Counted from the first letter of the stretch, positions 17,609-26,400 are shown. The stretch is 64,000 nt of DNA from Salinibacterium amurskyense (GCF_002797685.1 NZ_PGFH01000001.1:1364001-1428000), one strand, 5' to 3'. Notes: generated from the sequence alone by a model not told the origin. Numbers and translations: made by a program.

Positions 17609-18994
17609 ATGACCCGCGATCAACGTTTTGTGCTGACCATCGCGATTCTGGCGTCGTTTGTTGCCTTCCTCGATGGCTCCGTGATTAACGTTGCGCTTCC
17701 TGCGATTAGCTCGGAATTGGGCGGTGGACTGAGCACCCAGCAGTGGGTTGTCGACGCCTATCTGATTACGCTGGGCTCACTCATTCTGCTCGCGGGTTCC
17801 CTCTCCGACGTGTTTGGTCGGCTCGTTATTCTGCGGATCGGTCTCATCGGCTTTGGCGTTGCATCGCTGCTCATCGCCCTAGCGCCCAACGCCGAATTGC
17901 TCATTGTGTTGCGCGGCGTGCAGGGCATCGCCGGTGCGTTGTTGGTGCCGAGTTCCCTAGCCTTGATCATGTCAACGTTCCGCGGCACAGCGCAGGCTCA
18001 TGCCATTGGGCAGTGGACGGCCTGGACGAGTGCCGCGTTTATCGTGGGCCCCGTGCTCGGCGGTGCCTTTGTCGACCTGCTCAGCTGGCGCCTCGTCTTC
18101 GCCATCAACGTCGTCCCGATCGCAATCACGCTGTGGCTGCTCGTGAAGCTCGGTCACCGGGATGAACGCAAAGCACACACGCGCATCGACTTTCTCGGCG
18201 CCGCCCTCGGAATCGTCGGGCTTGGCGGCCCTGTCTTCGCGCTCATCGAGCAGGGAAATTTGGGCTGGGGTAGCCCCGCCGTCTACGTACCACTCGTGGT
18301 CGGCATCCTGAGCTTCATTGCTTTTATCGTGTGGCAGCGCCGCGCGACGCAGCCGATGCTGCCGCTCGAGTTGTTCCGCCACCGCAATTTCAGCATGGGG
18401 AATATCGCGACATTCTTTATCTACGGCGCGCTCGGTCTCGGCGGTTTCATTACGGTCGTGTACCTGCAAGAGGTGGCTGGATACTCGGCCACCTTCGCGG
18501 GCTTCGCGTTCTTGCCCTCGTCGCTCGGAATCATTCTGCTCTCCTCGTTCTTTGGTCGTTTGAGCGGCAAGTACGGTCCGCGCTTGTTCATGACGCTCGG
18601 TCCGTTTCTCGGCGGAGTCGGCTACGTGACGTTCTTAGGGCTAGGGGAGTCAGTCAACTACGTGACCGAAGTGCTGCCCGGTGTGCTGCTGTTCTCGGTC
18701 GGGCTCTCGATGACGGTCGCCCCGCTCACCTCTGCCATCTTGGGAGCGATTTCGGCCGAGCAAGCGGGGATCGGCTCAGCCGTCAACAACGCGGTGTCAC
18801 GGATTGCCGGGCTCGTCACAGTCGCGCTCATCGGAGTGATCACGGTCGGTTCGCTTTCGCCCGACAACTTTCACCGCGTCGTGATCGTGACAGCGGCCCT
18901 GCTGTTCGCCGGCGCTCTCACCTCGCTGCTGGGCATCCGCAAACCGGCTGCCGCGGCAGACGAACCGAGCGATATCGCCCCGCCGTTGGCGTAG
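17609..18994 (+). CDS. MFS transporter, DHA2 (EmrB/QacA) type
   Basis: A 461-aa protein with 12-14 hydrophobic helices. The N-terminus carries FLDGSVINVALPAIS, characteristic of the drug:H+ antiporter-2 family (motif D1), then QWVVDAYLITLGSLILLAGSLSDVFGR with MFS motif A, and GPVLGGAFVDLLSWRLVFAI with motif C. Family members export drugs, dyes or metabolites using the proton gradient; the substrate is unknown. ATG 17609 is chosen over GTG 17594 on the position of the first helix. Its stop is four bases from the stop of the convergent UbiA gene. Confidence 0.88.
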   Translation: MTRDQRFVLTIAILASFVAFLDGSVINVALPAISSELGGGLSTQQWVVDAYLITLGSLILLAGSLSDVFGRLVILRIGLIGFGVASLLIALAPNAELLIVLRGVQGIAGALLVPSSLALIMSTFRGTAQAHAIGQWTAWTSAAFIVGPVLGGAFVDLLSWRLVFAINVVPIAITLWLLVKLGHRDERKAHTRIDFLGAALGIVGLGGPVFALIEQGNLGWGSPAVYVPLVVGILSFIAFIVWQRRATQPMLPLELFRHRNFSMGNIATFFIYGALGLGGFITVVYLQEVAGYSATFAGFAFLPSSLGIILLSSFFGRLSGKYGPRLFMTLGPFLGGVGYVTFLGLGESVNYVTEVLPGVLLFSVGLSMTVAPLTSAILGAISAEQAGIGSAVNNAVSRIAGLVTVALIGVITVGSLSPDNFHRVVIVTAALLFAGALTSLLGIRKPAAAADEPSDIAPPLA

Positions 18995-18998
18995 AGCG

Positions 18999-19820
18999 TT
19001 AGCTCAGTTGCGGTGCCGACAGCACGAGAAGCGCGGCCGTGATGGCGGCGGCGGCGATCGTTAAGCGGAAGAGCAATCGCTGAAGTGTTCCCCGCGCGAT
19101 CAGCACCACGCTCACTCCCGCAATGGCGATGATGGCGACGAAGCCGATAAGAGCAAGAGCGCTCGGAGCGGTGCCGGGCCCGAACACCACCGCGATGCTC
19201 GCGCCGATCAGCCCGACGGCGATCGCAGTGGCGGAAAGCCGGGTGCCCAGAGCGTGCGGCAACCCGCGCACCCCGGTGCTCGAATCGTCGTCTAGGTCGG
19301 GCAGTACGTTGCTGAAGTGGGCCGCAACTCCCAAGAGCGCTCCAGCCGCAATCGCCCATGGTGCAGCAAGCTGCGGAGTACCGGCAGCAAGCGTCACGAT
19401 GGCGGGCAGAGATCCGAATCCCGCGATGTACGGCACAACGGAGAAGAGTGTCGCCTTAAGCCCTAGGTTGTAAAGCCAGCCGCTGGCAAGAAACACTGCA
19501 TGGGCAAGAGCCGCAAGCGGCCCGAGAAGCAACGAAAGAACAATGGATGTCGCGGCAAGCCCAAGGGCGATGCCCGCAACCCGCGTGGCGGAGATTTCGC
19601 CGGACACGACGGGTTTATCAGTACGGCCGGAGGCACGGTCGCGCTCAGCGTCAAGCCAGTCATTCGAGAGTCCTACCGACAACTGATTGGCCAGAATCGC
19701 GGCGGTCAGGATGGCGATTCGCCACCCCTCGAGGCCGTAACCCCACGCGAGTGCCAACACGATCACGGTCACCGCGGCAGTGGGGCCGGGGTGAGACGAC
19801 CGGAGGAGAGCGCGCATCAT
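18999..19820 (-). CDS. UbiA-family prenyltransferase
   Basis: A 273-aa membrane protein with eight or nine helices. The first Asp-rich motif NDWLDAERD (53-61) and the second, DLDDD (175-179), are the Mg-diphosphate binding sites of UbiA enzymes, which attach prenyl chains to aromatic or other acceptors in the membrane. The acceptor is unknown: menaquinone (MenA) is one option, though the sequence SNDWLDAERDRASGRTDKP and the lack of men genes nearby argue for another acceptor. Start is ATG 19820, with ATG 19817 also possible. Confidence 0.85.
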   Translation of the reverse strand: MMRALLRSSHPGPTAAVTVIVLALAWGYGLEGWRIAILTAAILANQLSVGLSNDWLDAERDRASGRTDKPVVSGEISATRVAGIALGLAATSIVLSLLLGPLAALAHAVFLASGWLYNLGLKATLFSVVPYIAGFGSLPAIVTLAAGTPQLAAPWAIAAGALLGVAAHFSNVLPDLDDDSSTGVRGLPHALGTRLSATAIAVGLIGASIAVVFGPGTAPSALALIGFVAIIAIAGVSVVLIARGTLQRLLFRLTIAAAAITAALLVLSAPQLS

Positions 19821-19832
19821 GCGCCAAGAGTA
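19818..19832 (-). promoter_or_regulatory. Leaderless-type promoter of the UbiA-family gene
   Basis: Minus strand TACTCT (19832-19827), then TGGCGC and ATG 19820. Six-base spacing supports 19820 as the start. Confidence 0.5.
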
Positions 19833-19876
19833 GTCGCAGACTCGAGTCGTGATGCGGACTCTCAGCCGCGGTGTTC

Positions 19877-19889
19877 TATGTTGAACTCG
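19877..19889 (+). promoter_or_regulatory. Leaderless-type promoter of the orphan gene at 19889
   Basis: TATGTT (19877-19882) and GAACTC precede GTG 19889. This decides between GTG 19889 and the upstream GTG 19871. Confidence 0.5.
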
Positions 19890-20359
19890 TGAGTGAAGTT
19901 TTTGATGCTTCGGTGCTAGCCGCCAAGCTGCCCGGCACCTGGTGCGTTGAGGCGACCAATTTTCCGATGTGGCTCGATGGAACGCGCCATAACCCGGAGT
20001 TTAGCTACGAGACCGCCGAGGGTGACGAGCTCACTTTCGCTGACACCGTGAGCTACACGACTCGCGATGGCGACCAGAAGACCATCGTGGGTACCGACCG
20101 TTTGCGGGGCGATGAATTCGTCTGGCGCGGTCAAGGCTGGTTGAAGGTGCTCACGAGTCGCTGGCAAGTTGTCGGGGCTGACGATGCTTTTGACACCATC
20201 GTGCTGCGGTTTTCACGATCGCGCCTCACGCCCGCCGGTATCGACGTTCTCACGCGCAAGGGCGTGGAAGTGCCTGTCGTACGAACAACCGTCGCTCACG
20301 CCACCGATCAGTTCGGTCTCACCGCAGAAGATTTCGCTTCGTTGACCTGGCTCTCCTGA
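19889..20359 (+). CDS. Conserved-looking protein of unknown function, lipocalin-like
   Basis: A 156-aa soluble protein without signal peptide. Its first 60 residues, GTWCVEATNFPMWLDGTRHN and FSYETAEGDELTFADTVSYT, alternate polar and hydrophobic residues with GxW near the start, which suggests a small beta barrel of lipocalin or THAP4 type. Later come DRLRGDEFVWRGQGWLKVLTS and a C-terminal helix-rich end. I do not recognise the family with certainty. It is divergent from the UbiA gene (68 bases between starts) and followed by the GH3 lipoprotein gene. Confidence 0.7.
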   Translation: MSEVFDASVLAAKLPGTWCVEATNFPMWLDGTRHNPEFSYETAEGDELTFADTVSYTTRDGDQKTIVGTDRLRGDEFVWRGQGWLKVLTSRWQVVGADDAFDTIVLRFSRSRLTPAGIDVLTRKGVEVPVVRTTVAHATDQFGLTAEDFASLTWLS

Positions 20360-20380
20360 CCCTCTCGCGTCGAAGCCGGG

Positions 20381-20393
20381 TACGATCGCTGCA
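20381..20393 (+). promoter_or_regulatory. Leaderless-type promoter of the GH3 lipoprotein gene
   Basis: TACGAT (20381-20386) and CGCTGC precede ATG 20393. Six-base spacing and no ribosome site. Confidence 0.5.
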
Positions 20394-21583
20394 TGATGAT
20401 CGCGCGACGAATCCCTGCGATCGCCGCCGCTGTAGCCGCGACGCTCGTACTCGCGGGGTGTACTGCCGCTGCTCACCCCGACGTTGTTCCTGCTCCGACC
20501 TTCGCGCCGCGACCTGAGGCACGACCGGTAGATCCGATCGCTCAGTACGCGACTGACCGACTCTCCACCATGTCGCTCCGCCAGAAGGTGCTCAGCATGC
20601 TCATGGTGCACGTTCCCGGCGAATCACCGGCCGAGCGAGTGAGTAGCGCTCTCGACGGCGTCGGCGGTTTCATTCTCATGGGGGATAACATCCCGGGCAG
20701 CTTGGGCGAGTTGAAAGCCGATACGGCCGCGCTGAGCTCAGAGGCGGGCTTGCCTGTGCTGGTCGCTACTGACCAAGAGGGCGGCATCGTCCGCCGTGTT
20801 CCAACGGACGACGCAGCATCGGCGCTACAACTTCGCTCTCAAGCCCCCGACGCAGCCTTCGAGGCCTTCGCCCAGCGCGGCGCCTTGCTCGAATCTGTCG
20901 GCGTCTCGGTGAACTTCGGCATTGTCGCCGATATTGCCAGCGACTCGTCCAGCTTCATTTACGAGCGATCGTTCGGAGCAACGGGCGCGGATGCCGGGGC
21001 GCGCGTTGCGGAGGCCGTGCAGGGGGAGTCGATGGTGCTCTCAACTCTCAAACACTTCCCGGGCCACGGAGCGGCCGCGGGAGACTCGCACTCAAGCATC
21101 CCGACGACGTCGCTGTCCTTCGCCGACTGGGAAAAGACGCACGCTGTTCCTTTCGAGGACGGCATCGAAGCGGGCGCACCCCTGGTGATGTTCGGCCATC
21201 TGAAATTCACTGCGGTGGATGAGGAACCGGCGACGTTCTCGACCCGCTGGCATGAGATTCTGCGTGACGATCTCGGTTTCGACGGCATCGCGATCACGGA
21301 TGACATGGGCATGCTGGAGCGCTCCGGCGTGGCCGAATACTCCAACCAGATCAGCAACGCGGTGCGGGCGATTGAAGCCGGAAACACGATGCTGCTCTAT
21401 GTCGGAGCAGTCGATACCGAAGGAATCGTCGCCGCCGTCACCGAGGCCGTCGACGAGGGCGAACTCGATGAGGCGCTCATCGACGATGCCGCGGGGCGAT
21501 TGCTTGAGCTGCGGCGCGAACTTTCCGGTGAGACGGGGCGCTTCGTTGCCTGTCTCGCGCAGTGCAGCGCGCTCGTCAGCTAA
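20393..21583 (+). CDS. Glycoside hydrolase family 3 lipoprotein, NagZ-like beta-N-acetylhexosaminidase
   Basis: A 396-aa lipoprotein: signal peptide with lipobox LAGC, cysteine at residue 23. The GH3 barrel shows GGFILMGDN, VATDQEGGIVRRV, the KHFPGHG motif with following GDSHSSIP (the Asp-His dyad loop of NagZ enzymes) and ITDDMGM, whose Asp is the expected nucleophile. NagZ-type enzymes remove N-acetylglucosamine from peptidoglycan fragments or other glycans. In Gram-positive bacteria extracellular lipoprotein forms act in cell-wall recycling. Its TAA is immediately followed by the stop of the convergent FUSC gene, with no intervening base. Confidence 0.88.
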   Translation: MMIARRIPAIAAAVAATLVLAGCTAAAHPDVVPAPTFAPRPEARPVDPIAQYATDRLSTMSLRQKVLSMLMVHVPGESPAERVSSALDGVGGFILMGDNIPGSLGELKADTAALSSEAGLPVLVATDQEGGIVRRVPTDDAASALQLRSQAPDAAFEAFAQRGALLESVGVSVNFGIVADIASDSSSFIYERSFGATGADAGARVAEAVQGESMVLSTLKHFPGHGAAAGDSHSSIPTTSLSFADWEKTHAVPFEDGIEAGAPLVMFGHLKFTAVDEEPATFSTRWHEILRDDLGFDGIAITDDMGMLERSGVAEYSNQISNAVRAIEAGNTMLLYVGAVDTEGIVAAVTEAVDEGELDEALIDDAAGRLLELRRELSGETGRFVACLAQCSALVS

Positions 21584-22627
21584 CTAGCTCGTGCCGTCGT
21601 CGCCCACGATTTCTTCATGAACTCGGCGGACGTCTTCGAGCAGTGAGCCGATCAGAATCCAGTGCTGCGGATGCGGGGTCAATACCGTCAGCGGAGCGGT
21701 GAGCGTCAGCAGTTCCCGCGTCGGTGGCGCAGCTTCTCGTTCGCTGGGGGAACGGCCGCGCAGCCTCAGGTCATGAGCGGCCCTTTCCAGTTCTTGCGCG
21801 ATTGACAACGCCACGGGGTCGGTCGCAAGGTCGGAGTCGTAGCGGTCGTGAATAGCGCGCGCCATTCCGAGGGTGCGTGTGACCAATACGGTGAGCATCG
21901 CGAAGAGTTCGCGGTCGCGGTGCAGAATTCGGTGGTGCTTGCTGCGTCGCGGATTCAGCGTGAGACTGTCGGCGCCCTTGCGCAGGGCGGCGGAGGCCAC
22001 GTCGCGCAGCTCCTTGAGGTGGCGAGAGTCGGCGAGCAGAACGTCAAGTTCAGCATCCGTTTTGGGTACACGGAGGGCTGACGCCAACGACTCGAGCGCG
22101 GCCGCCGTGTGCTTGGTGAGAAGTAAAACTGCGGTGTGCGCGGGGCTCACGATAACGGGCGCGACGATGGCGAGATTCACGATCAAACCGATCATGGCGC
22201 CAATGATCGTTTCTATGATGCGATCAACGGCATATTCGGCATTTTGCCCGCCGAGAGCGATCACGAGCATCGCACTGATGGGAATCTGGTTGGCAGATCC
22301 GGCGCTCAGTTTCAGCAGCCACGCGACGAGAACCGCCAGAACGATCACCATCAAGATGACCCAGCTGGAAGTGCCAAAGATCTGGCCGGCGCCGAGCGCA
22401 ATGACCACGCCCGCAACGACGCCGATACTGCGCTCGAGGCCCTTTTCGATCGACTGCGTCACGCTAGGCTGCACGACGAGAAGCGCAGCAATCGCGGCAA
22501 ATATCGGTAGCGGTTGTTGCACGACGAAGCCGGCAACGACCCACGCGACTACCGCGGCGACAGATGTTTTGAGCACCTGAAGCAGCGGTGAACGACGCGC
22601 AATCACCAGCGTCGTTACAAACTTCAC
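21584..22627 (-). CDS. FUSC-family membrane protein, aromatic acid exporter type
   Basis: A 347-aa protein. Residues 15-165 hold about six hydrophobic helices (VLKTSVAAVVAWVVAGFV, PIFAAIAALLVVQPSVTQSIEKGLERSIGVV), and the C-terminal half is a soluble helical region. The QPSVTQSxxxGxxRxxG segment is typical of FUSC/ArAE-type transporters, proposed to export aromatic acids or related compounds. The GTG start at 22627 overlaps the stop of the upstream GH15 gene (GTGA), so the two are translated together. The link between the two functions is unclear. Confidence 0.82.
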   Translation of the reverse strand: MKFVTTLVIARRSPLLQVLKTSVAAVVAWVVAGFVVQQPLPIFAAIAALLVVQPSVTQSIEKGLERSIGVVAGVVIALGAGQIFGTSSWVILMVIVLAVLVAWLLKLSAGSANQIPISAMLVIALGGQNAEYAVDRIIETIIGAMIGLIVNLAIVAPVIVSPAHTAVLLLTKHTAAALESLASALRVPKTDAELDVLLADSRHLKELRDVASAALRKGADSLTLNPRRSKHHRILHRDRELFAMLTVLVTRTLGMARAIHDRYDSDLATDPVALSIAQELERAAHDLRLRGRSPSEREAAPPTRELLTLTAPLTVLTPHPQHWILIGSLLEDVRRVHEEIVGDDGTS

Positions 22628-24420
22628 TGCGGTGTCTTTGCTTCCGAGATCGCGTCGGCGGCGCGCACGAGGGCCAAGTGGCTGAGCGCTTGCGGAGTGT
22701 TTCCGGCCTGGCGATTGTTGGTGGTGTCGTATTCCTCACTAATGAGCCCGACATCATTGGCGAAACCAACGAGGCGATCCATGAGCACGGTCGCGTCATC
22801 GACGCGGCCCGAGGAGGCGTACTGCTCTACCAACCAGAACGAACACGTCAAGAACGGGTTCTCGCCGTCGGGCAAGCCGTCGACGCCACTCTCGGTGCGG
22901 TACCGCAGCACGAGGCCATCGTGCAGCAATTCTTCTTCGATGGCAGCGACAGTGCCGAGCATCCGCGGGTCGTCAGCTTTGAGGTAGCCGACCTGAGGCA
23001 GTTGCAACAGCGATGCGTCTACGCCGGTGCCGCCGTAGTACTGCGTGTACGTGCCGCGTTCGGCATCCCAACCATCGCGTTCGATCTCTTGACGAATTTC
23101 TTCGCGGATGCCGATCCACTTGTCGACGGGGCCTTCGAGTCCGAACTCTTCCACGGCCGTGATTGCACAGTCCATCGCAGCCCAGAGCATCACTCGGGAG
23201 TGCGTGAAGTGGCGCTCGGGACCACGAATTTCCCAGATGCCGTTGTCGGGACGGTTCCAGTTGTCTTCGACGTGAGACATCAGGGCGCGCTGAAGCGGCC
23301 AGGAGAAGTCATTCTCGTGAACGCCGGAACGTCGTGCAGCCTGCAGCGCGATCATGACTTCGCCAAAGACATCGCCTTGGAACTGGTCGAAAGCGCCGTT
23401 GCCCACGCGAACGGGGGAAGCGCCTTCGTAGCCCGGCAACGAAGTGAGCTCGCGCTCTTCAAGCCAGCGTTCACCCGAGAGGCCGTACATGATCTGCACG
23501 TCGGCGGGGTCGCCCGCGATCGCGCGCAGCAGCCAGCGGCGCCACGCTTCAGCCTCGGCAACGTAGCCGTGGTCGAGAAGAACGTGGAGAGTGAGGGCAG
23601 CGTCGCGCAGCCAGACGTAGCGGTAATCCCAGTTGCGGGTGCCACCGAACCACTCGGGGAGGCTCGTCGTTGCCGCAGCAACGATTCCGCCAGTGTCTTC
23701 ATGAGTGAGTACCCGAAGTACGAGCAGCGATCGCTTGACGATCTCGCGGTACTGTTCGGTCGGTTCGCAGTGCGCCGACCAGTTGAGCCACCACTGGCTC
23801 GTGGTTTCGAGCACAGCATCCACGTTGACCTGGGGCGGGGGATTGCGGTGCGCGGGGTACCAGGTCATGGTCAAGTCGCGAACCTCGCCCGCGCTCACCG
23901 TGAACTCGCCGCGGTGAGTGTGCTCGGAGGCGTGCATTTCCACACCGCGTGCGACGATCGCATCGGGGCCAGCAACACCGATGATGGCGTGGCCGCCTGA
24001 TTCGGGTGCCTGGTGCAACCACGGCAGGGCAGTGGCATAGCCGAAGCGGATCAGCATCTCGGCGTACATCTCGACCGTGCCACTGATGCCGCGGACGCGA
24101 CGGATGACATCGGCTCGACGGTTGCCGTGAGGCATGAAGTCAGTGACTTCGACTTCGCCGGTCTCGGTCACCCAATTGGTGACGAGGATAAAGGTATTGG
24201 GTTGGTACTTGCGTGTCACCGTGACGGTGGCGGGAGCATCCACACTCGCTCGCGGAGCCACTAGCCAGCGGCCATGGTCTTCGTTGCCGAGCAACGCTCC
24301 AAACATTGAGGCGGAGTCGAAACGCGGGAAGCAGAGCCAGTCAATGCTCCCGTCTTTTCCGATGAGGGCAGCAGTCTGACAGTCGCCGATGAGGGCATAG
24401 TCTTCGATTGGTAACGCCAT
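22624..24420 (-). CDS. Glycoside hydrolase family 15 protein (glucoamylase/trehalase-like)
   Basis: A 598-aa cytoplasmic protein. The N-terminal domain begins IEDYALIGDCQTAALIGKDG and SIDWLCFPRFDSASMFGALL, the hallmark of bacterial GH15 proteins; the (alpha/alpha)6 barrel follows from about residue 230 with WFGGTRNWDYRYVWLRDAAL, and EEYDTTNNRQAGNTPQALSH lies near the end and should carry the catalytic base. Mycobacterial relatives act as trehalases, so trehalose hydrolysis is the leading guess and glucoamylase the alternative. ATG 24420 has no clear ribosome site. It is co-translated with the FUSC gene. Confidence 0.88.
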   Translation of the reverse strand: MALPIEDYALIGDCQTAALIGKDGSIDWLCFPRFDSASMFGALLGNEDHGRWLVAPRASVDAPATVTVTRKYQPNTFILVTNWVTETGEVEVTDFMPHGNRRADVIRRVRGISGTVEMYAEMLIRFGYATALPWLHQAPESGGHAIIGVAGPDAIVARGVEMHASEHTHRGEFTVSAGEVRDLTMTWYPAHRNPPPQVNVDAVLETTSQWWLNWSAHCEPTEQYREIVKRSLLVLRVLTHEDTGGIVAAATTSLPEWFGGTRNWDYRYVWLRDAALTLHVLLDHGYVAEAEAWRRWLLRAIAGDPADVQIMYGLSGERWLEERELTSLPGYEGASPVRVGNGAFDQFQGDVFGEVMIALQAARRSGVHENDFSWPLQRALMSHVEDNWNRPDNGIWEIRGPERHFTHSRVMLWAAMDCAITAVEEFGLEGPVDKWIGIREEIRQEIERDGWDAERGTYTQYYGGTGVDASLLQLPQVGYLKADDPRMLGTVAAIEEELLHDGLVLRYRTESGVDGLPDGENPFLTCSFWLVEQYASSGRVDDATVLMDRLVGFANDVGLISEEYDTTNNRQAGNTPQALSHLALVRAADAISEAKTPQ

Positions 24421-24501
24421 TAGTCAATCATTGCAGCGTCGCGGCTCGTGTTCCTGTACATCGCGGCATTCGTGCGCGAAATTTAACAAAGCGATTCTGC
24501 T

Positions 24502-25554
24502 TTAGTCGTTGATCAGGCCCAGCTCGCGAAGTTCGATCGCCAAACGGGCGCCATCGGGGGCATACCGCCACGGAACGGATGACTCACGCTCGCGTTCCGC
24601 AATCTTGCTGCGGCCACCCGCGAGTACAGCTTCACCGGTCGAGAGCTGACGGATGGCGACGGCAGCAACGTTCTCGGGGTGGCTCGCGACGAACTCGCCA
24701 TAGATTTCTTCATCGTGCTGGCCGTCATCGCCGACCAGTAGCCACTTCACATGCGGAAATTCAGAGGCGAGGCGCCGAAGGTTGGCGCGCTTGTGCTCTG
24801 CGCCACTGCGGAACCAGCGATCGTGAGTGGGGCCCCAGTCGGTGAGCAACATCGCACCGCGCGGGTACAGGTTGCGGCGCAGAAAACGCGTCAGCGTCGG
24901 GGCAACGTTCCACGCGCCAGTAGAGAGGTAAATCACGGGAGAGTGGGGATTTGCCCGGGTGATGCGGTCGTACAGCACGGCCATGCCGGCGACCGGACGT
25001 CGTGCGTGCTCGTCGAGCACGAAGGTATTCCATGCGGCGAGCAGCGGGCGGGGGAGTGCGGTCACCATGACGGTGTCGTCGACGTCGGAGATCACGCCAA
25101 ACTCTGTGGTGGGATCAACAACGAAAATATGGGCCGTGGTGGGGTCAGAGCCTGCCGAGTCGAGGGTGGCAGTTTGCCAGCCCGGAGACTGAGCGACCTC
25201 AACCTGTTCGTCGATCACTCCGCCACGCCCGGGCGTTAATTGCACCTGAATTCCACCGATGGTGACGGTGACCACTTCAGAGTTCACGGGGATGCTGAAG
25301 AAGCTGCGCCAGCCGCGTACCTTCTCAGCGCGCTTCTTAGAGGCTTCGGTACCGCGCGTCAGAACGACGCGACAGAGAACTCGAGCCCATCCCTCTGTCG
25401 CATAGCTGCTGTACGGAATGATCGTGGTGGTGAGCCCGCGCTTGCGGCCGCGGCGTTCACGCCAGCGATGGAAGGCATCCTCGATTCGAGCGGCTCGATG
25501 AAGAATCTCACCCGCTGTTTGGCTAGGGGAGTGGGACTTGCCGGTTCGAGCCAT
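24502..25554 (-). CDS. App1-family phosphatase-like protein (DUF2183)
   Basis: A 350-aa protein whose C-terminal half matches the App1 phosphatidate phosphatase catalytic domain. The HAD-type signature DVDDT is in GVISDVDDTVMVTALPRP, followed by YLSTGAWNVAPTLTRFLRRN, LTDWGPTHDRWFRSGAEHK and LLVGDDGQHDEEIYGEF, which supply the remaining HAD motifs. Yeast App1 dephosphorylates phosphatidic acid; bacterial members are of unproven substrate. No signal peptide or membrane helix is seen. It is transcribed alone, from a promoter hexamer next to ATG 25554. Confidence 0.87.
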   Translation of the reverse strand: MARTGKSHSPSQTAGEILHRAARIEDAFHRWRERRGRKRGLTTTIIPYSSYATEGWARVLCRVVLTRGTEASKKRAEKVRGWRSFFSIPVNSEVVTVTIGGIQVQLTPGRGGVIDEQVEVAQSPGWQTATLDSAGSDPTTAHIFVVDPTTEFGVISDVDDTVMVTALPRPLLAAWNTFVLDEHARRPVAGMAVLYDRITRANPHSPVIYLSTGAWNVAPTLTRFLRRNLYPRGAMLLTDWGPTHDRWFRSGAEHKRANLRRLASEFPHVKWLLVGDDGQHDEEIYGEFVASHPENVAAVAIRQLSTGEAVLAGGRSKIAERERESSVPWRYAPDGARLAIELRELGLIND

Positions 25555-25566
25555 TACTCCAGCCTA
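25552..25566 (-). promoter_or_regulatory. Leaderless-type promoter of the App1-like gene
   Basis: Minus strand TAGGCT (25566-25561), then GGAGTA and ATG 25554. Six-base spacing. The GGAG could also serve as a very close ribosome site, so a leadered reading is not excluded. Confidence 0.45.
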
Positions 25567-25613
25567 GGCTCCAGCGCGCCCCTCGTGTGCTCACGACGAC
25601 TGTCGACGAGCGC

Positions 25614-26297
25614 TCAACTCTGGGGTTCGGCGTGCAACTGTTCACTCAGTGTTGCGGATGCGGCTACCGTCGCGTCAACGAGCAGACGGTCGCCGCGCGT
25701 GCGGGGATCGACCCATTCGTCGATCGAATCGTGATCGAGGATGACCGGCATCCGGTCGTGGATGTCAGCAAGAGCCCCGGTTGCCTGCTGGGTCAGCATG
25801 GTTGTGGTGAGATGCCAGCGCGCTGGATCGTCGGGGTCAGCGGCGGGATCCTTCCACCAGGAGTAGAGCCCGGCGAAGTAGAGGAGGCCTTCTGGCGGTG
25901 CGATGTAGTGGGGAACCGGCGTGGGCCCCGACTTCTGAGTTTCGAAGTATCCGATGGCGGGAAGCACCGCGCGCTGACTGACGATGGCCGAACGAAACGT
26001 GGGCTTCTCGGTAACGGTCTCACTGCGCGCATTGAAGGTGGGGTACTTGCCGCGCAGTACAGGGGAGAAGGGAGGAGTCAGCCACCACTGCGCGAGGGCC
26101 GCGCGTGGTACCAATTCGGACGAAGGATCGTCGCGGTCTTCCAGCGTCTTGAGCAGGATTGGCACCTGATCGGTGGGGCGCACAATCGGTGTGGCGAGCC
26201 AGTCTGCCTGCCACTCTTCGGGCGGCCGCCCGGTCGCCGTTACAAATTCGGTGACCATCTGGTTCACCGTGTCGTCCATCGCAAATCGACCGCACAT
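25614..26297 (-). CDS. SOS response-associated peptidase (SRAP; HMCES/YedK family)
   Basis: Protects single-stranded DNA by forming a thiazolidine crosslink between its Cys2 and abasic sites. The 227-aa protein begins MCGRFAMD, so Cys2 is exposed after Met removal. Further family features are NARSETVTEKPTFRSA, the Glu in LPAIGYFE, and the histidine in DIHDRMPVIL near the C-terminus. The GYFEW Trp is replaced (GYFETQKSG). The start is leaderless-type. A GAAC-N4-GTTC palindrome 50 bases upstream fits an SOS link, see the separate entry. Confidence 0.93.
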   Translation of the reverse strand: MCGRFAMDDTVNQMVTEFVTATGRPPEEWQADWLATPIVRPTDQVPILLKTLEDRDDPSSELVPRAALAQWWLTPPFSPVLRGKYPTFNARSETVTEKPTFRSAIVSQRAVLPAIGYFETQKSGPTPVPHYIAPPEGLLYFAGLYSWWKDPAADPDDPARWHLTTTMLTQQATGALADIHDRMPVILDHDSIDEWVDPRTRGDRLLVDATVAASATLSEQLHAEPQS

Positions 26298-26309
26298 ATA
26301 TGAACTTTA
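26295..26309 (-). promoter_or_regulatory. Leaderless-type promoter of the SRAP gene
   Basis: Minus strand TAAAGT (26309-26304), then TCATAT and ATG 26297. Six-base spacing and no ribosome site. Confidence 0.5.
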
Positions 26310-26346
26310 CGGTCTTCTTTCAGAAAAAGTGAGCTTCTACCCAGCG

Positions 26347-26362
26347 TAGAACAATCGTTCTA
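26347..26362. promoter_or_regulatory. Palindrome TAGAAC-AATC-GTTCTA, SOS-box-like or TetR operator
   Basis: A perfect 6+4+6 inverted repeat between the SRAP gene (minus, start 26297) and the TetR gene (plus, start 26401). The core GAAC-N4-GTTC matches the LexA box of Gram-positive and actinobacterial SOS genes. It also sits just upstream of TAGGAT (26368-26373), a probable -10 of the TetR gene, where an autorepressor would bind. Both readings are possible: LexA control of SRAP, or autoregulation by the TetR protein. Confidence 0.6.
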
Positions 26363-26400
26363 AAGGTTAGGATTGATCAGACACCGAGAAGGGGGCCATT

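Noticed and set aside
22588-24000. Plus-strand ORF of 470 codons opposite the GH15 gene
   Set aside because: Antisense shadow of a well supported GH15 protein; no recognisable domain.
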